A stretch of 64,000 nt of DNA from Catenovulum sediminis. Lineage in GTDB: Bacteria > Pseudomonadota > Gammaproteobacteria > Enterobacterales > Alteromonadaceae. Location of the stretch: NCBI RefSeq assembly GCF_040270295.1, contig NZ_JBELOE010000211.1, one strand, 5' to 3'. Shown here in pieces: positions 45,353 to 54,904 of this stretch. Both the position numbers and the translations under genes were made by a program. The notes beneath the pieces are model-generated. The model saw only the letters and a list, made by a program, of their open reading frames with translations. It had not been told where the DNA came from and ran no database searches. The stretch's first letter is position 1; each line of letters starts with the position of its first letter.

Positions 45353-45765
45353 AACATATTATTTTTGTGGAAGACAATGATATGGATTTCTTTTCGATAC
45401 AGCGCTTATATCAAAAAGCAGGCCTTGATGAGCGATATACCATACATAGATTTGTCAGTGCGGAAGCTTGCCTTGATTTTATTGCAGCGCACAAAAAGTT
45501 AATTACAAATGCAGAATGTTTGTTTTTTGTCGATATTAACTTACCTGGGATGAGTGGGCATACTTTAGTTGAAAAAATTAATGAATTATCATTGATTAGA
45601 AGTAATGTCGTGATGTTGTCGTCTTCGCAAAACGAATTGGATATTCATAATTGTTACCAAGCTGGAGCCGATGCTTATGTTGTTAAAGCCGAGCGCTATG
45701 AAGAATTCGCTGATGCGGTTTTAGTTACAACTAAATTTTGGTTGGAGGTTGCTAAACGTGCGTAA
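45349..45765 (+). CDS. Single-domain response regulator
   Basis: 138 residues from GTG, a lone receiver domain of the Rcp1 type that usually partners phytochrome-like kinases. Acidic pair Glu8/Asp9, phosphoacceptor Asp62 in FVDINLPGMSG, Lys113 in YVVKAE. It overlaps the kinase stop by 4 bases and the next gene's start by 8 bases, so all three are made together; it is the likely direct phosphate acceptor. Confidence 0.9.
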   Translation: MKHIIFVEDNDMDFFSIQRLYQKAGLDERYTIHRFVSAEACLDFIAAHKKLITNAECLFFVDINLPGMSGHTLVEKINELSLIRSNVVMLSSSQNELDIHNCYQAGADAYVVKAERYEEFADAVLVTTKFWLEVAKRA

Positions 45766-47035
45766 TACTATTTTAGTCATAGATGACTCGGAAACTGATC
45801 GTATTATTATCGAACGCTACTTATCGCAGGCTCAAGAATCATTTGAAGTGATTTGTTACCCTGAAGCAAGCAGCCTAGAAGGTATATTGAAGATGGTGCA
45901 TATTGATTGTGTACTCATTGACTTTAATATGCCAAATGGAAATGGCCTAAAGTGCATTTCTGCAATCAAAGATATCTCACCTTATACTGGTGTTATTTTG
46001 GTGACTGGGTTTGGTGATGAAAAACTCGCCAGTGAAGCTTTTAAAGCAGGGGTTGATGATTACCTGTCGAAAAAAGATTTTAGTCAAAGCCGGTTAACCA
46101 GTATTGTTAGCAACGTAGTGTCAAAAAAGCGCATCGAGCGTGAACATCATAATGCGAATGCGGAGCTGGAACTGTTAAGAACGGTTGTCGATAACACACC
46201 TAATTTAATTATGGTGTGTGACCCTGAAACCAGTTTATTTATCACTTTTAACTTGGCGTTAAACCGCTTTTTGCAATTACCTTCAGAGCACATAAAAAGT
46301 AAATCTTACTTTCATGTATCTCAACAATTTAAATCAACTGACGAATGGTATGAGTTTGTCGAAACCGTAAAAAAAGCAGGCCATTATAAATTTGAAACGG
46401 AATTAACCCGGGGGGATGATACGTTAGTACCTTTTGAGCTGGATTGCTGTTTTTCAAATGTCGGTGAAAAATCGTATTTGTTATTTAGCGGCATGGACAT
46501 CTCAAGGTTGAAACAGGTACAGCATGAGCTGCTCGATTTAGCAACTAAAGACCCATTAACCCAACTACGCAACAGACGAGGTTTAGCAGAAGAGTTTAAG
46601 CGTATATATAAATCAACTGCACGGGAAAGTGGAGAGGTTTGTTTGGCTCTTTTTGATATTGATGATTTTAAACAAGTTAATGATCAACACGGACATGATG
46701 TGGGTGATGAGGTATTGGTGCAGTTTGCTGATGTTATGCGCAGTTTAGTGCGCCGCCCATTAGATATTATCGCGCGGGCTGGTGGCGAAGAATTTATTGT
46801 TATTATTTCCGATGGCGATCGTGATGCGCTGGTTGATATTATCCGGCAAATTATTAAAAAGGCACCAAATGAGATTAGTCCAAAAGTCACGGTCAGTGCC
46901 GGTGCCATTTGTGTTAAAGCAAACAATGTAGAGTTAACCTTTGAAAAAGCCTTTAAGATAGCCGATGAAAACCTGTACCAGTCTAAACATAAAGGTAAAA
47001 ACCAAGCTAATTTTAGTTATGACGAGAGTATTTAA
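45758..47035 (+). CDS. Receiver-PAS-GGDEF diguanylate cyclase
   Basis: 425 residues from GTG 45758, chosen because GGAGG lies 9 bases before it (a TTG at 45749 sits on that site). Receiver domain about 1-120 with Asp55 (LIDFNMPNGNG). A PAS-like domain follows at about 145-250. The GGDEF domain (about 260-422) has active site GGEEF at 342-346 and an inhibitory RxxD (RPLD, 333-336) five residues upstream, so it should make c-di-GMP and feel product inhibition. Output gene of the ethylene-receptor-like operon. Confidence 0.92.
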   Translation: MRNTILVIDDSETDRIIIERYLSQAQESFEVICYPEASSLEGILKMVHIDCVLIDFNMPNGNGLKCISAIKDISPYTGVILVTGFGDEKLASEAFKAGVDDYLSKKDFSQSRLTSIVSNVVSKKRIEREHHNANAELELLRTVVDNTPNLIMVCDPETSLFITFNLALNRFLQLPSEHIKSKSYFHVSQQFKSTDEWYEFVETVKKAGHYKFETELTRGDDTLVPFELDCCFSNVGEKSYLLFSGMDISRLKQVQHELLDLATKDPLTQLRNRRGLAEEFKRIYKSTARESGEVCLALFDIDDFKQVNDQHGHDVGDEVLVQFADVMRSLVRRPLDIIARAGGEEFIVIISDGDRDALVDIIRQIIKKAPNEISPKVTVSAGAICVKANNVELTFEKAFKIADENLYQSKHKGKNQANFSYDESI

Positions 47036-47088
47036 TTTATTTGAATACAGGTACAATTGGTTTTTATTTTTGAAGTGATAGTAGATTA

Positions 47089-47805
47089 ATGCGATTAGAT
47101 AAATATGCCTGTGAAACAACTGATTTAACTCGGGCTGTAGCCAAAAAAGCCGTGAAACGAGGAGACTTTACAGTTGATGGCATAGAGATACGTGATCCGG
47201 CATTTAAAGTACCGCAAGGGGCTGAAGTGCAATATTGCGGGCGTACAGTCGCACCGGTTGGATTACGTTATATTATGATGCATAAACCGGTTGATACCAT
47301 TTGCACAACATCAGACACTGAAATTTATCAGTCTGTTATATCGTTAATGGATATTGAAAAACCCGAGCGTTTGCATATTGCAGGGCGGTTAGATGCAGAT
47401 ACCACAGGTTTAATCCTTATTACCGACGATGGTCAATGGTCGCACAAGATCACGACACCGAAAAACGAATGTTTTAAAGTATACCAAGCTGAACTGGCCG
47501 ATCCTGTCAGTGTGTACCAGCAAGCCGATCTGATTGAACAGTTTAAACAAGGTTTAATGCTAAACGGTGAAGACAAACCAACCAAACCTGCTGTGCTTGA
47601 ATTTATTGAAGAAGATTTTGCTCAGTTGAGTATTTGTGAAGGCCGCTACCATCAGGTCAAGCGTATGTTTGCAGCAGTTGGTAATCAAGTTGTTGGCTTA
47701 CACCGAATGCAAATTGGTGATATTAAGATGGATGATGATTTAGAGCCTTGTGAATGGCGTTATTTAAGCGATGCTGAAGTGGCGTCTGTTATGTCAAATA
47801 ATTAA
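47089..47805 (+). CDS. rsuA: 16S rRNA pseudouridine(516) synthase
   Basis: 238 residues. N-terminal S4 RNA-binding domain (MRLDKYACETTDLTR... to about 60), then the RsuA catalytic domain with nucleophile Asp102 in AGRLDADTTGL. The C-terminal GRYHQVKRMFAAVG motif is also present. Numbering of the Asp equals E. coli RsuA. Modifies U516 of 16S rRNA during assembly. Confidence 0.93.
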   Translation: MRLDKYACETTDLTRAVAKKAVKRGDFTVDGIEIRDPAFKVPQGAEVQYCGRTVAPVGLRYIMMHKPVDTICTTSDTEIYQSVISLMDIEKPERLHIAGRLDADTTGLILITDDGQWSHKITTPKNECFKVYQAELADPVSVYQQADLIEQFKQGLMLNGEDKPTKPAVLEFIEEDFAQLSICEGRYHQVKRMFAAVGNQVVGLHRMQIGDIKMDDDLEPCEWRYLSDAEVASVMSNN

Positions 47806-47901
47806 TTTTTGAGTTGTATATTTTATAGCGTAAGCTTCAGCTACAACGAGTCTACAGCTGCCAAGCGTTAAAACTTAGATTGCAACAAACAGTGCAAAAT
47901 A

Positions 47902-47930
47902 AAAAAGCCGGCATAATCATCCGGCTTTTT
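47902..47930. terminator. Bidirectional terminator rsuA / purD
   Basis: AAAAAGCCGG at 47902-47911 pairs exactly with CCGGCTTTTT at 47921-47930. It lies between convergent genes and gives a T-run on both strands. Confidence 0.9.
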
Positions 47931-47959
47931 GGGCGTAACAATTTAAACCGCTTTAATCA

Positions 47960-49249
47960 TTATTGCTGCTGTTCACGTTCAATTGCACGATAAGCAATAT
48001 CATCACGGAAATAAACATCTTTCCATTCAATTTGTTTAACCAAAGCATAAGCGCGCTGCTGCGCTTCGGTCACTGTGTTGCCCAATGCGGTGGCACACAA
48101 TACACGGCCGCCGTTAGTGGTCACTTGACCATCCAGCATTTTTGTACCGGCGTGGAAAACCTTTTCGCCATTGACTTCTTCTGCAGGTAAGCCAGAAATT
48201 ACATCGCCTTTGTTGTACGCAGCCGGATAACCACCTGCCGCTAATACCACACCAACCGACGCCTGTTCTGTAAATTCTGCGCTAACTTGGTCTAATTTAC
48301 CTTCTACACCGGCTAAACAAAGTTCAACCAAATCAGATTGCATACGCAACATAATAGGTTGTGTTTCCGGATCGCCAAACCGACAGTTATATTCAATCAC
48401 TTTAGGTTGTCCATCTGGGGTTATCATTAACCCAGCGTATAAAAAGCCAGTGTATTCGTTATCTTCTTTAGCCATACCTTCAACAGTTGGCAAAATGACC
48501 TGTTGCATTATGTTGTTATAAACTTCATCGGTAACAACCGGTGCTGGCGAATAGGCGCCCATGCCACCTGTATTTGGGCCTTGGTCACCATTTAACGCAC
48601 GTTTATGGTCTTGGCTGGTGGCCATTGGCAATACATTTTTACCGTCCACCATAACAATAAAGCTGGCTTCTTCACCGGTTAAAAATTCTTCGATAACCAC
48701 ACGGTTGCCTGCATCGCCAAAAGCATTACCGGCTAACATGTCTTTAACCGCAGCTTCTGCTTCGGCTAATGTCATGGCAACAATGACACCTTTACCTGCA
48801 CATAAACCATCTGCTTTTATAACAATCGGTGCGCCTTTTTCATTTAAATAGGCCAACGCTTTATCAATTTCAGTAAAGGTTTGATACTCAGCTGTAGGAA
48901 TATTGTGACGTGCTAAAAAGTCCTTAGTGAAAGATTTTGAGCCTTCTAATTGTGCGGCTTTTTCAGTTGGGCCAAATACTTTTAAGCCCGCTTCACGAAA
49001 CGCATCAACCACACCGATTACCAAAGGCGCTTCTGGGCCTACTATGGTTAATTCAATATCATTGTCTTGTGCAAAACCAACCAATGCTTTGATATCTTCA
49101 ACCGCAATATCAATGTTGGTTAACTTGCTTTCTAATTCAGTACCCGCGTTACCCGGTGCCACAAATACTTGCTCAACATTTTTTGATTGAGCTGCTTTCC
49201 ACGCCAATGCGTGCTCACGGCCACCGCCGCCAATAACTAAAACTTTCAT
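47960..49249 (-). CDS. purD: Phosphoribosylamine-glycine ligase
   Basis: Second step of purine synthesis (GAR synthetase), 429 residues, normal length. Opens MKVLVIGGGGREHALAWK; the ATP-grasp domain includes KADGLCAGKGVIVA near 145-158, GEEASFIVMVDGK and EYNCRFGDPETQ near 285-296. In many gammaproteobacteria purD directly follows purH. Here a methyltransferase-like gene is interposed. Confidence 0.97.
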   Translation of the reverse strand: MKVLVIGGGGREHALAWKAAQSKNVEQVFVAPGNAGTELESKLTNIDIAVEDIKALVGFAQDNDIELTIVGPEAPLVIGVVDAFREAGLKVFGPTEKAAQLEGSKSFTKDFLARHNIPTAEYQTFTEIDKALAYLNEKGAPIVIKADGLCAGKGVIVAMTLAEAEAAVKDMLAGNAFGDAGNRVVIEEFLTGEEASFIVMVDGKNVLPMATSQDHKRALNGDQGPNTGGMGAYSPAPVVTDEVYNNIMQQVILPTVEGMAKEDNEYTGFLYAGLMITPDGQPKVIEYNCRFGDPETQPIMLRMQSDLVELCLAGVEGKLDQVSAEFTEQASVGVVLAAGGYPAAYNKGDVISGLPAEEVNGEKVFHAGTKMLDGQVTTNGGRVLCATALGNTVTEAQQRAYALVKQIEWKDVYFRDDIAYRAIEREQQQ

Positions 49250-49279
49250 TTATACCTCTAATTTCTCATAGATTGATAT

Positions 49280-50098
49280 CTACTGATTCGGTTTTCTGAA
49301 TTTTAACGTAAATCGGTCGCTTTCACCGATATTTAAATACTTATCTTTCTGTCCGGCATCAATTCGCAGTGTCGGGGGAAGTGTCCAAACCCCGTTGGGA
49401 TGTTGTGCTGTATCGTCAGGGTTTGCATTAATCTCGCTGGCAGCAACCAGTTCAAAACCCGCTTGCAACGCCCAGCTAATGGCTAAACTGCTTTTGATAT
49501 AACCCGTATGTTTTTCTGCAGCCTGATCAAGATGCTCTGGTAACCTGTGATCGACTACGCCCAAAATACCGCCTGGTTTTAATGCCTTATAAAAACTTTT
49601 AAATGCCGCTATTGCACCGCTTTCACCATTGTACATATACCAGTTATGCAGGTTTCTAAAGGTTAGAACTCTGTCTACCGAGTTTTCCGGTGCAATTTGC
49701 ATGTGAGTGTTCGGGTTAAATTCGGTTAGGATAACTTGGTTATATAACTCGGATGATTGCAGCTTTTGCTGGAATTTTTTCAGTGATTTTTTAAAGTACT
49801 GATTATCAATGTCAGTAGGAAAGTGCGCAGCATAATATTGCCCTTTGTTGTGTAGCATAGGCGCTAATATTTCTGTATACCAACCCCCGCCTGGCCAAAT
49901 TTCAACAACAGAGTGTGTCGGCTCTACCTCAAAAAAGGATAAGGTTTGTGTAGGGTGACGGTAAGTGTCTCTTTGTTGATGGGACTCTGAACGAAGCGAT
50001 TGAGGTTGTGTATCTTGCGCAATTGTACTGCAACTTAACAGGCAGGTCGCCAAAGTAAGTTGGCCTAACATTAATTTGAAACCAGATGCGATTTTCAT
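49280..50098 (-). CDS. Exported methyltransferase-like protein (COG4798-like)
   Basis: 272 residues with an N-terminal signal and a lipobox-like CLLSC (Cys23). A Rossmann-type methyltransferase fold then follows: VVEIWPGGGWYTEILAPML (about 65-83) as the SAM loop, VDRVLTFRNLHNWY near 139-152, LKPGGILGVVDHR near 172-184. This matches the COG4798 predicted methyltransferases, which are peculiar in carrying export signals although SAM is cytoplasmic. It lies 30 bases before purD on the same strand. Substrate and true location unknown. Confidence 0.78.
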   Translation of the reverse strand: MKIASGFKLMLGQLTLATCLLSCSTIAQDTQPQSLRSESHQQRDTYRHPTQTLSFFEVEPTHSVVEIWPGGGWYTEILAPMLHNKGQYYAAHFPTDIDNQYFKKSLKKFQQKLQSSELYNQVILTEFNPNTHMQIAPENSVDRVLTFRNLHNWYMYNGESGAIAAFKSFYKALKPGGILGVVDHRLPEHLDQAAEKHTGYIKSSLAISWALQAGFELVAASEINANPDDTAQHPNGVWTLPPTLRIDAGQKDKYLNIGESDRFTLKFRKPNQ

Positions 50099-50194
50099 AA
50101 TAAGTCCTTGTTGAAGCTAGGGCGAGTGTATCTTTCATTTAGATGCACATCATATAGCTAAAACAACTGGATTTAAAAGCTGCAATTATTAGCA

Positions 50195-50234
50195 AAAAGA
50201 AATTAGGCAGAGCAGGGCCCTACCCAATTTCTTA
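50195..50234 (-). terminator. Terminator after purH
   Basis: On the minus strand AAGAAATTGGG (50234-50224) folds with CCTAATTTCTT (50208-50198, one mismatch) and continues into TTTTT-G. It stands 20 bases beyond the purH stop and separates purH from the methyltransferase gene and purD. Confidence 0.7.
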
Positions 50235-50254
50235 GCATTTAACACAAATCAGAC

Positions 50255-51841
50255 TTAGTGTCTGAAATGACGCATACCGGTAAAGACCATCGCCATGCCA
50301 TGCTCGTCAGCCGCAGCGATAACCTCTTCGTCACGCATTGAGCCGCCCGGTTGAATAACCGCTTTAATACCCGCTTTGGCCGCTGCATCAATACCATCAC
50401 GGAATGGGAAAAATGCATCCGATGCCATGACTGAACCGGCCACTTCTAAGTTTTCATCAGCTGCTTTAATGCCAGCAATTTTAGCACTGTAAACACGGCT
50501 CATTTGACCCGCACCCACACCGATTGTTTGGTTGCCTTTGCAATACACAATCGCGTTAGATTTAACGTACTTAGCAACTTTCCAGCAGAATAATAAATCA
50601 GTGAGCTCGTCTTCTGTCGGTTGACGTTTGGTAACAACTTTAAGGTCTGATTGTGCCACCATGCCTTGATCTCTGTCTTGTACCAATAAACCACCGTTTA
50701 CACGTTTAAAATCTAAACCGGTTGTTTGTGTGTTCCATTCGCCACATTCTAATAAACGAACGTTTTGCTTGGCTGAAACCACTTCAAGTGCGGCAGCTGA
50801 AACTTTAGGCGCAATAATCACTTCAACAAATTGTCTGTCGATAATGGCTTTTGCAGTGTCTGCATCTAGTTCTTGGTTAAATGCAATGATGCCACCAAAA
50901 GCAGAAGTTGGATCAGTTTGATAGGCTTTTTTGTAAGCCGCTAAAATGTTATCGCCTAACGCAACGCCACATGGGTTGGCGTGTTTTACGATAACACAAG
51001 CGGGTTGGCTGAATTCTTTCACGCACTCAAGTGCGGCATCGGTATCTGCAATATTGTTATAAGATAAAGCTTTGCCTTGCAACTGAGTTGCGCTGGATAC
51101 AGAGGCTTCTTCAAGATTTTTTTCTACATAGAAAGCGGCTTTTTGATGACTGTTTTCACCGTAGCGTAAGTCTTGTTTTTTGATAAACTGGCTGTTGAAA
51201 GTACGTGGAAATTGGCTATCTTGCGCTTTTTCACCATGGTAGTCGGGTACCATTTTACCAAAATAATTGGCAATCATACCGTCGTAGGCTGCTGTATGTT
51301 CAAAGGCAGCAATCGCTAAGTCAAAACGTGTTTGGTAGTTTAATGAATTGTCGTTACTTGTCATTTCGCTTAATACACGGTCGTAATCGCTGGCGTTTAC
51401 CACAATGGTTACATCTTTATGGTTTTTAGCGGCAGAGCGAACCATAGTTGGGCCACCAATATCAATATTTTCAACCGCATCTTCTAATGTACAATCCGCT
51501 TTAGCAACAGTATTAGCAAACGGATATAAATTTACAACAACCATATCGATAGGTGAGATACCGTGCTCAGTCATCACTGCATCGTCTTGCTCACGACGAC
51601 CTAAAATACCGCCATGTACTTTGGGATGAAGTGTTTTTACACGGCCATCCATCATTTCTGGAAAACCTGTGTAATCTGAAACTTCAGTGGCTGCAATATC
51701 GTTTGATTGTAAAAGTTTAAAAGTACCACCAGTTGATAAAATTTCGACGCCGGCATGGGTTAATGCACGGGCAAATTCTACGATACCGGTTTTGTCTGAT
51801 ACGCTGATAAGCGCGCGGCGAATAGGTCGAGCCTGATCCAT
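50255..51841 (-). CDS. purH: Bifunctional AICAR transformylase / IMP cyclohydrolase
   Basis: Last two steps to IMP; 528 residues. N-terminal MGS-like IMP cyclohydrolase domain (RRALISVSDKTGIVEFARAL... HPKVHGGILGRR near 73-84). The C-terminal AICARFT domain has DLRYGENSHQKAAFY near 225-239, VIVKHANPCGVA near 281-292, and SDAFFPFRDG near 473-482. Separated from purD by one gene and a terminator. Confidence 0.97.
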   Translation of the reverse strand: MDQARPIRRALISVSDKTGIVEFARALTHAGVEILSTGGTFKLLQSNDIAATEVSDYTGFPEMMDGRVKTLHPKVHGGILGRREQDDAVMTEHGISPIDMVVVNLYPFANTVAKADCTLEDAVENIDIGGPTMVRSAAKNHKDVTIVVNASDYDRVLSEMTSNDNSLNYQTRFDLAIAAFEHTAAYDGMIANYFGKMVPDYHGEKAQDSQFPRTFNSQFIKKQDLRYGENSHQKAAFYVEKNLEEASVSSATQLQGKALSYNNIADTDAALECVKEFSQPACVIVKHANPCGVALGDNILAAYKKAYQTDPTSAFGGIIAFNQELDADTAKAIIDRQFVEVIIAPKVSAAALEVVSAKQNVRLLECGEWNTQTTGLDFKRVNGGLLVQDRDQGMVAQSDLKVVTKRQPTEDELTDLLFCWKVAKYVKSNAIVYCKGNQTIGVGAGQMSRVYSAKIAGIKAADENLEVAGSVMASDAFFPFRDGIDAAAKAGIKAVIQPGGSMRDEEVIAAADEHGMAMVFTGMRHFRH

Positions 51842-51930
51842 GAGTGTTACCTTTTAATATAATTCGGCTGGGTTCAATTAATAATCAATAACTAATAATC
51901 AATATAACAAATGTCATTGACTAAAAACGA

Positions 51931-51952
51931 AAAAGCACCCTTAGGTGCTTTT
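51931..51952 (-). terminator. Terminator after fis
   Basis: AAAAGCACC, loop CTTA, GGTGCTTTT (51931-51952); on the minus strand it comes 22 bases after the fis stop and ends in a T-run. Confidence 0.8.
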
Positions 51953-51973
51953 CAAAAATCGCTATAATGCGGC

Positions 51974-52267
51974 TTAGTTCATGCCGTATTTTTTAAGCTT
52001 TTTACGCAAAGTACCACGGTTGATACCCAACATATTTGCAGCACGCGTTTGGTTACCACGGGTGTACAACATAACTTCTTCTAATAAAGGCGCTTCTACT
52101 TCTGAAATTACGATGTCATAAAAGTTATCTATGTCTTGTCCACTTAACTGAGACAAGTAGTTTGTAACGGCTTGTTTAACAGAGGCACGCAAAGGTTTTT
52201 GCGTTTGTTCTTGTGTGGCAGTGACTGTACCAGTGACTAATTCTGGAGAAACATTTTGTTCGAACAT
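51974..52267 (-). CDS. fis: DNA-binding protein Fis
   Basis: 97-residue nucleoid protein and growth-phase regulator. The C-terminal helix-turn-helix NQTRAANMLGINRGTLRKKLKKYGMN is almost invariant; the N-terminal dimer region is less conserved, as usual. Gene order dusB-fis is the standard gammaproteobacterial operon; only 1 base separates the two. Confidence 0.97.
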   Translation of the reverse strand: MFEQNVSPELVTGTVTATQEQTQKPLRASVKQAVTNYLSQLSGQDIDNFYDIVISEVEAPLLEEVMLYTRGNQTRAANMLGINRGTLRKKLKKYGMN

Positions 52268-52268
52268 A

Positions 52269-53258
52269 TTAACTACTCTTCTCTTTTACAGTTATTAGAT
52301 TGTCAAAAAAATCAGCCAAGCTTACTAATTGCTCGGCAGCACCTTCGATGGCATTAAATGCCCTGCGGTAATGACTGCTTTCTTCAATATGTTTTAAATA
52401 CCAGCTCACATGCTTACGCGCTAATCTGTATCCTTTCTGTTCGCCGTAAAATGTGTGAATCGCCTTTACATGATTAAGCACCATATTGGCTATCTCTTTC
52501 AGTTCAGGTTTTTCAGCTTGTTCACCACATTGAAGCATATGGCGAATCTCCCGGATTAACCAGGGATTACCTTGGGCACCACGACCAACCATGATTGCAT
52601 CGGCACCCGTATATTCTTTAACGTACAATGCTTTTTCAGCTGTGCAAATGTCGCCATTGGCAATAACGGGTATATCAATATACTGTTTGATGGCACGTAT
52701 AGTTTGATATTCCGCTTCACCTTTGAACAAACATTCACGCGTTCTGCCATGTATGGCAAGGGCTTTTATGCCCGCTTTTTGCGCAATTTGCGCAATTTCA
52801 ATACCGTTGCGATTTTCAACTGACCAACCCGTGCGTATTTTTAACGTAACGGGTACATCAACAGCATCAACAACCGTATTTAAAATTCGTTCAACTAACT
52901 TTGGGTCTTGTAATAACGCAGATCCCGCGAGTTTTTTATTGACCTTTTTGGCGGGGCAGCCCATATTGATATCGATGATTTGTGCACCGTTTTCAACATT
53001 ATATTGCGCCGCTTTGGCCAACAATCTTGGGTCACAACCCGCAATTTGTACCGACTTAATGCCAGTTTCATTACTTAAATCCATCCGCAGACGTGATTTT
53101 TCAGTGTCCCATACTTCAGGGTTAGAAGACTGCATTTCACCTGTTGTTAAACCGGCCCCCATATTTTGACAAATATGCCGGAAGGGTTGATCTGTGATCC
53201 CAGCCATCGGCGCTAGCAATACAGGACTGTCAATTTGATAAGGGCCTATTTGCATCAC
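52269..53258 (-). CDS. dusB: tRNA-dihydrouridine synthase B
   Basis: FMN-dependent enzyme reducing uridine (U17 in E. coli) in the tRNA D-loop. 329 residues; a second ATG follows directly. VLLAPMAGITDQPFR near 13-27, catalytic Cys101 in INMGCPAKKVNKK, and flavin-site AIHGRTRECL and GDICTAEKA segments. First gene of the dusB-fis operon. Confidence 0.96.
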   Translation of the reverse strand: MMQIGPYQIDSPVLLAPMAGITDQPFRHICQNMGAGLTTGEMQSSNPEVWDTEKSRLRMDLSNETGIKSVQIAGCDPRLLAKAAQYNVENGAQIIDINMGCPAKKVNKKLAGSALLQDPKLVERILNTVVDAVDVPVTLKIRTGWSVENRNGIEIAQIAQKAGIKALAIHGRTRECLFKGEAEYQTIRAIKQYIDIPVIANGDICTAEKALYVKEYTGADAIMVGRGAQGNPWLIREIRHMLQCGEQAEKPELKEIANMVLNHVKAIHTFYGEQKGYRLARKHVSWYLKHIEESSHYRRAFNAIEGAAEQLVSLADFFDNLITVKEKSS

Positions 53259-53586
53259 AACAACACTTGGTTAAAACACCACCACCTGAAAAAGGGCGGC
53301 TAGTTTACGGATTTTTTATCAGAGTGCAAAGCCTATTTTTTAAACAATTTGAAATTTTTAATTGTCAAGATAGTGCTGCTAATTTGTTCGAAAAAAAACT
53401 GCCATGTATTTAGCTAAAATGTAAAGAGATGTGATTATTTGGTTTGTAAATTGTTTTTATTAAGAGTAAGAAGAGGTAGGGTTAGTATTTAGATCAAGAT
53501 TAAATTTAAATGCTCTAGACGCTTATGCTAGTATACGCGCGCTTTTTAACCCATACACAATACATTAAAATTATCAGGGAAGGATT
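53259..53586. other. Gene-free divergent promoter region dusB / lipoprotein
   Basis: 328 bases without a gene. On the minus strand two promoter-like patterns lead to dusB-fis. One is TTGCAC (53329-53324), 16 bases, TAAACT (53307-53302) followed by GC-rich GCCGCCC, as in stringently controlled promoters. The other is TTGACA (53368-53363), 18 bases, TTTAAA. On the plus strand TGCTAGTAT (53526-53534) is an extended -10 for the lipoprotein gene. Confidence 0.5.
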
Positions 53587-54828
53587 ATGTTTAAAAATAC
53601 TTCAGTTTTAAAATCATGCGCAGTTATAACTCTGTTATCTTCATTCCTAACTGGCTGTAGTGGTGGTAGTGATAATACCAACGGAAACGAACAATCCTCA
53701 TTTGACGTTTCAACCATTACAATAGAGCGTCTACCATATTCTGTTGAAGCATTAGAGGGAGAAACTGTCGAATTAACATTAAATACGTCAGGTTCAGGTA
53801 GTGAAAATTTGACTTATCATTGGTCATTAGATGACTCAAGTGTCGTGTTTTTAGGGCAAGGTACACCCAGTATCAGTTTTACAGCACCAGATGTCACAAG
53901 TTCGGAAACCATATCCGTCGAAGTTAGACTCGGACATAAAGAAACTACCTTGATGGGAGATAATACCTTTCGTTCAGGGGTCATTGTTTTTGATGCGTCA
54001 GCCAAGCCGAAAAGTTATGAAATAGGCAAGTTGACATCTTTACCAAAAGTCGAAATGTTGGATTTAAGTGGTATCTTAGCCGGAAGTACATGGCAACAAT
54101 ATTATTACTTTACCATAACCGGAAGTGATGCTGCTGATGCTTTATTCGAACAGGAACTTACTGTAAACGATATCGTATTTATAAACGAAGTACAGGGGCT
54201 TAATTTTCAATATGACGTGTGTTCTATCAATACTGAAATTACAACAGATTTTTCTGAAAGTTATAATGATTATGCTCAGTGCGCTGAAAAAGCTATCAAT
54301 TATTATCAACAGGATGATCGTTTTCGAGTTGAGTCGGTTTGTGATGGGAAGGTAAATCTGGCTCATGAGTTTAAAAAAATCAGTGACACTAGACAATTGA
54401 ATTTAGCTTCATTGAAATTAGAATTTAGCAGCCAGCAAAATTTAGACACAACGCAAGGGTGTGGTTATTGGGTATCGATTAGCAGAACGGAGCTAAACTC
54501 AGGAAACACCACAAACTTTAGTGAAGTGGGCGTAGTAACTGATTATATGAATGAACGATTGTCATTTTCGCTAAAGCTAGGCCAGCCCATTGAATCATCA
54601 CTGCTCTTCTTTGACCCATTTTTTACAGACGGCGCAAAAATCAACTATATTGACCTGCATAGTACGGCTTTGCCTGAGTTATCTAAAATAATGTCTAATG
54701 ATGAAGGTAGTGCTTCTATAGTTGTTACTAGCCTCAATAATTTATCAGGTAACTTTTCAACAACTATCACTGACTCAAATGGCAATATAGAAGAGGTTTC
54801 TGGTTCGTTTTCTTTAATTAGTGAGTAA
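53587..54828 (+). CDS. Ig-like domain lipoprotein (hypothetical)
   Basis: 413 residues: signal peptide with lipobox LTGCSGG (Cys24), then a PKD/Ig-like domain (about 45-130; LEGETVELTLNTSGSGSENLTYHWSL, ISFTAPDVTSSETISVEV). A C-terminal region of about 280 residues follows that I do not recognise, with four cysteines. Probably surface- or periplasm-exposed. Asn, Ser and Thr are abundant. No operon partner. Confidence 0.7.
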   Translation: MFKNTSVLKSCAVITLLSSFLTGCSGGSDNTNGNEQSSFDVSTITIERLPYSVEALEGETVELTLNTSGSGSENLTYHWSLDDSSVVFLGQGTPSISFTAPDVTSSETISVEVRLGHKETTLMGDNTFRSGVIVFDASAKPKSYEIGKLTSLPKVEMLDLSGILAGSTWQQYYYFTITGSDAADALFEQELTVNDIVFINEVQGLNFQYDVCSINTEITTDFSESYNDYAQCAEKAINYYQQDDRFRVESVCDGKVNLAHEFKKISDTRQLNLASLKLEFSSQQNLDTTQGCGYWVSISRTELNSGNTTNFSEVGVVTDYMNERLSFSLKLGQPIESSLLFFDPFFTDGAKINYIDLHSTALPELSKIMSNDEGSASIVVTSLNNLSGNFSTTITDSNGNIEEVSGSFSLISE

Positions 54829-54857
54829 GTGAACATTTTAAATGGTTTTTGAATCGC

Positions 54858-54887
54858 GGTTACCTCCTGCTCGTGCAGGGGGTAACC
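54858..54887. terminator. GC-rich hairpin between convergent genes
   Basis: GGTTACCTCCTGC (54858-54870) pairs with GCAGGGGGTAACC (54875-54887), loop TCGT, allowing G-T pairs. No good T-run on either side, but the position between two convergent stops suggests a shared terminator. Confidence 0.55.
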
Positions 54888-54904
54888 TGAATTATCCGAG
54901 CTAG

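Noticed and set aside
53601..54828. Ig-like lipoprotein as an adhesin
   Set aside because: One Ig-like domain and a lipobox are visible, but no adhesin repeat array, sorting signal or secretion partner supports that call.
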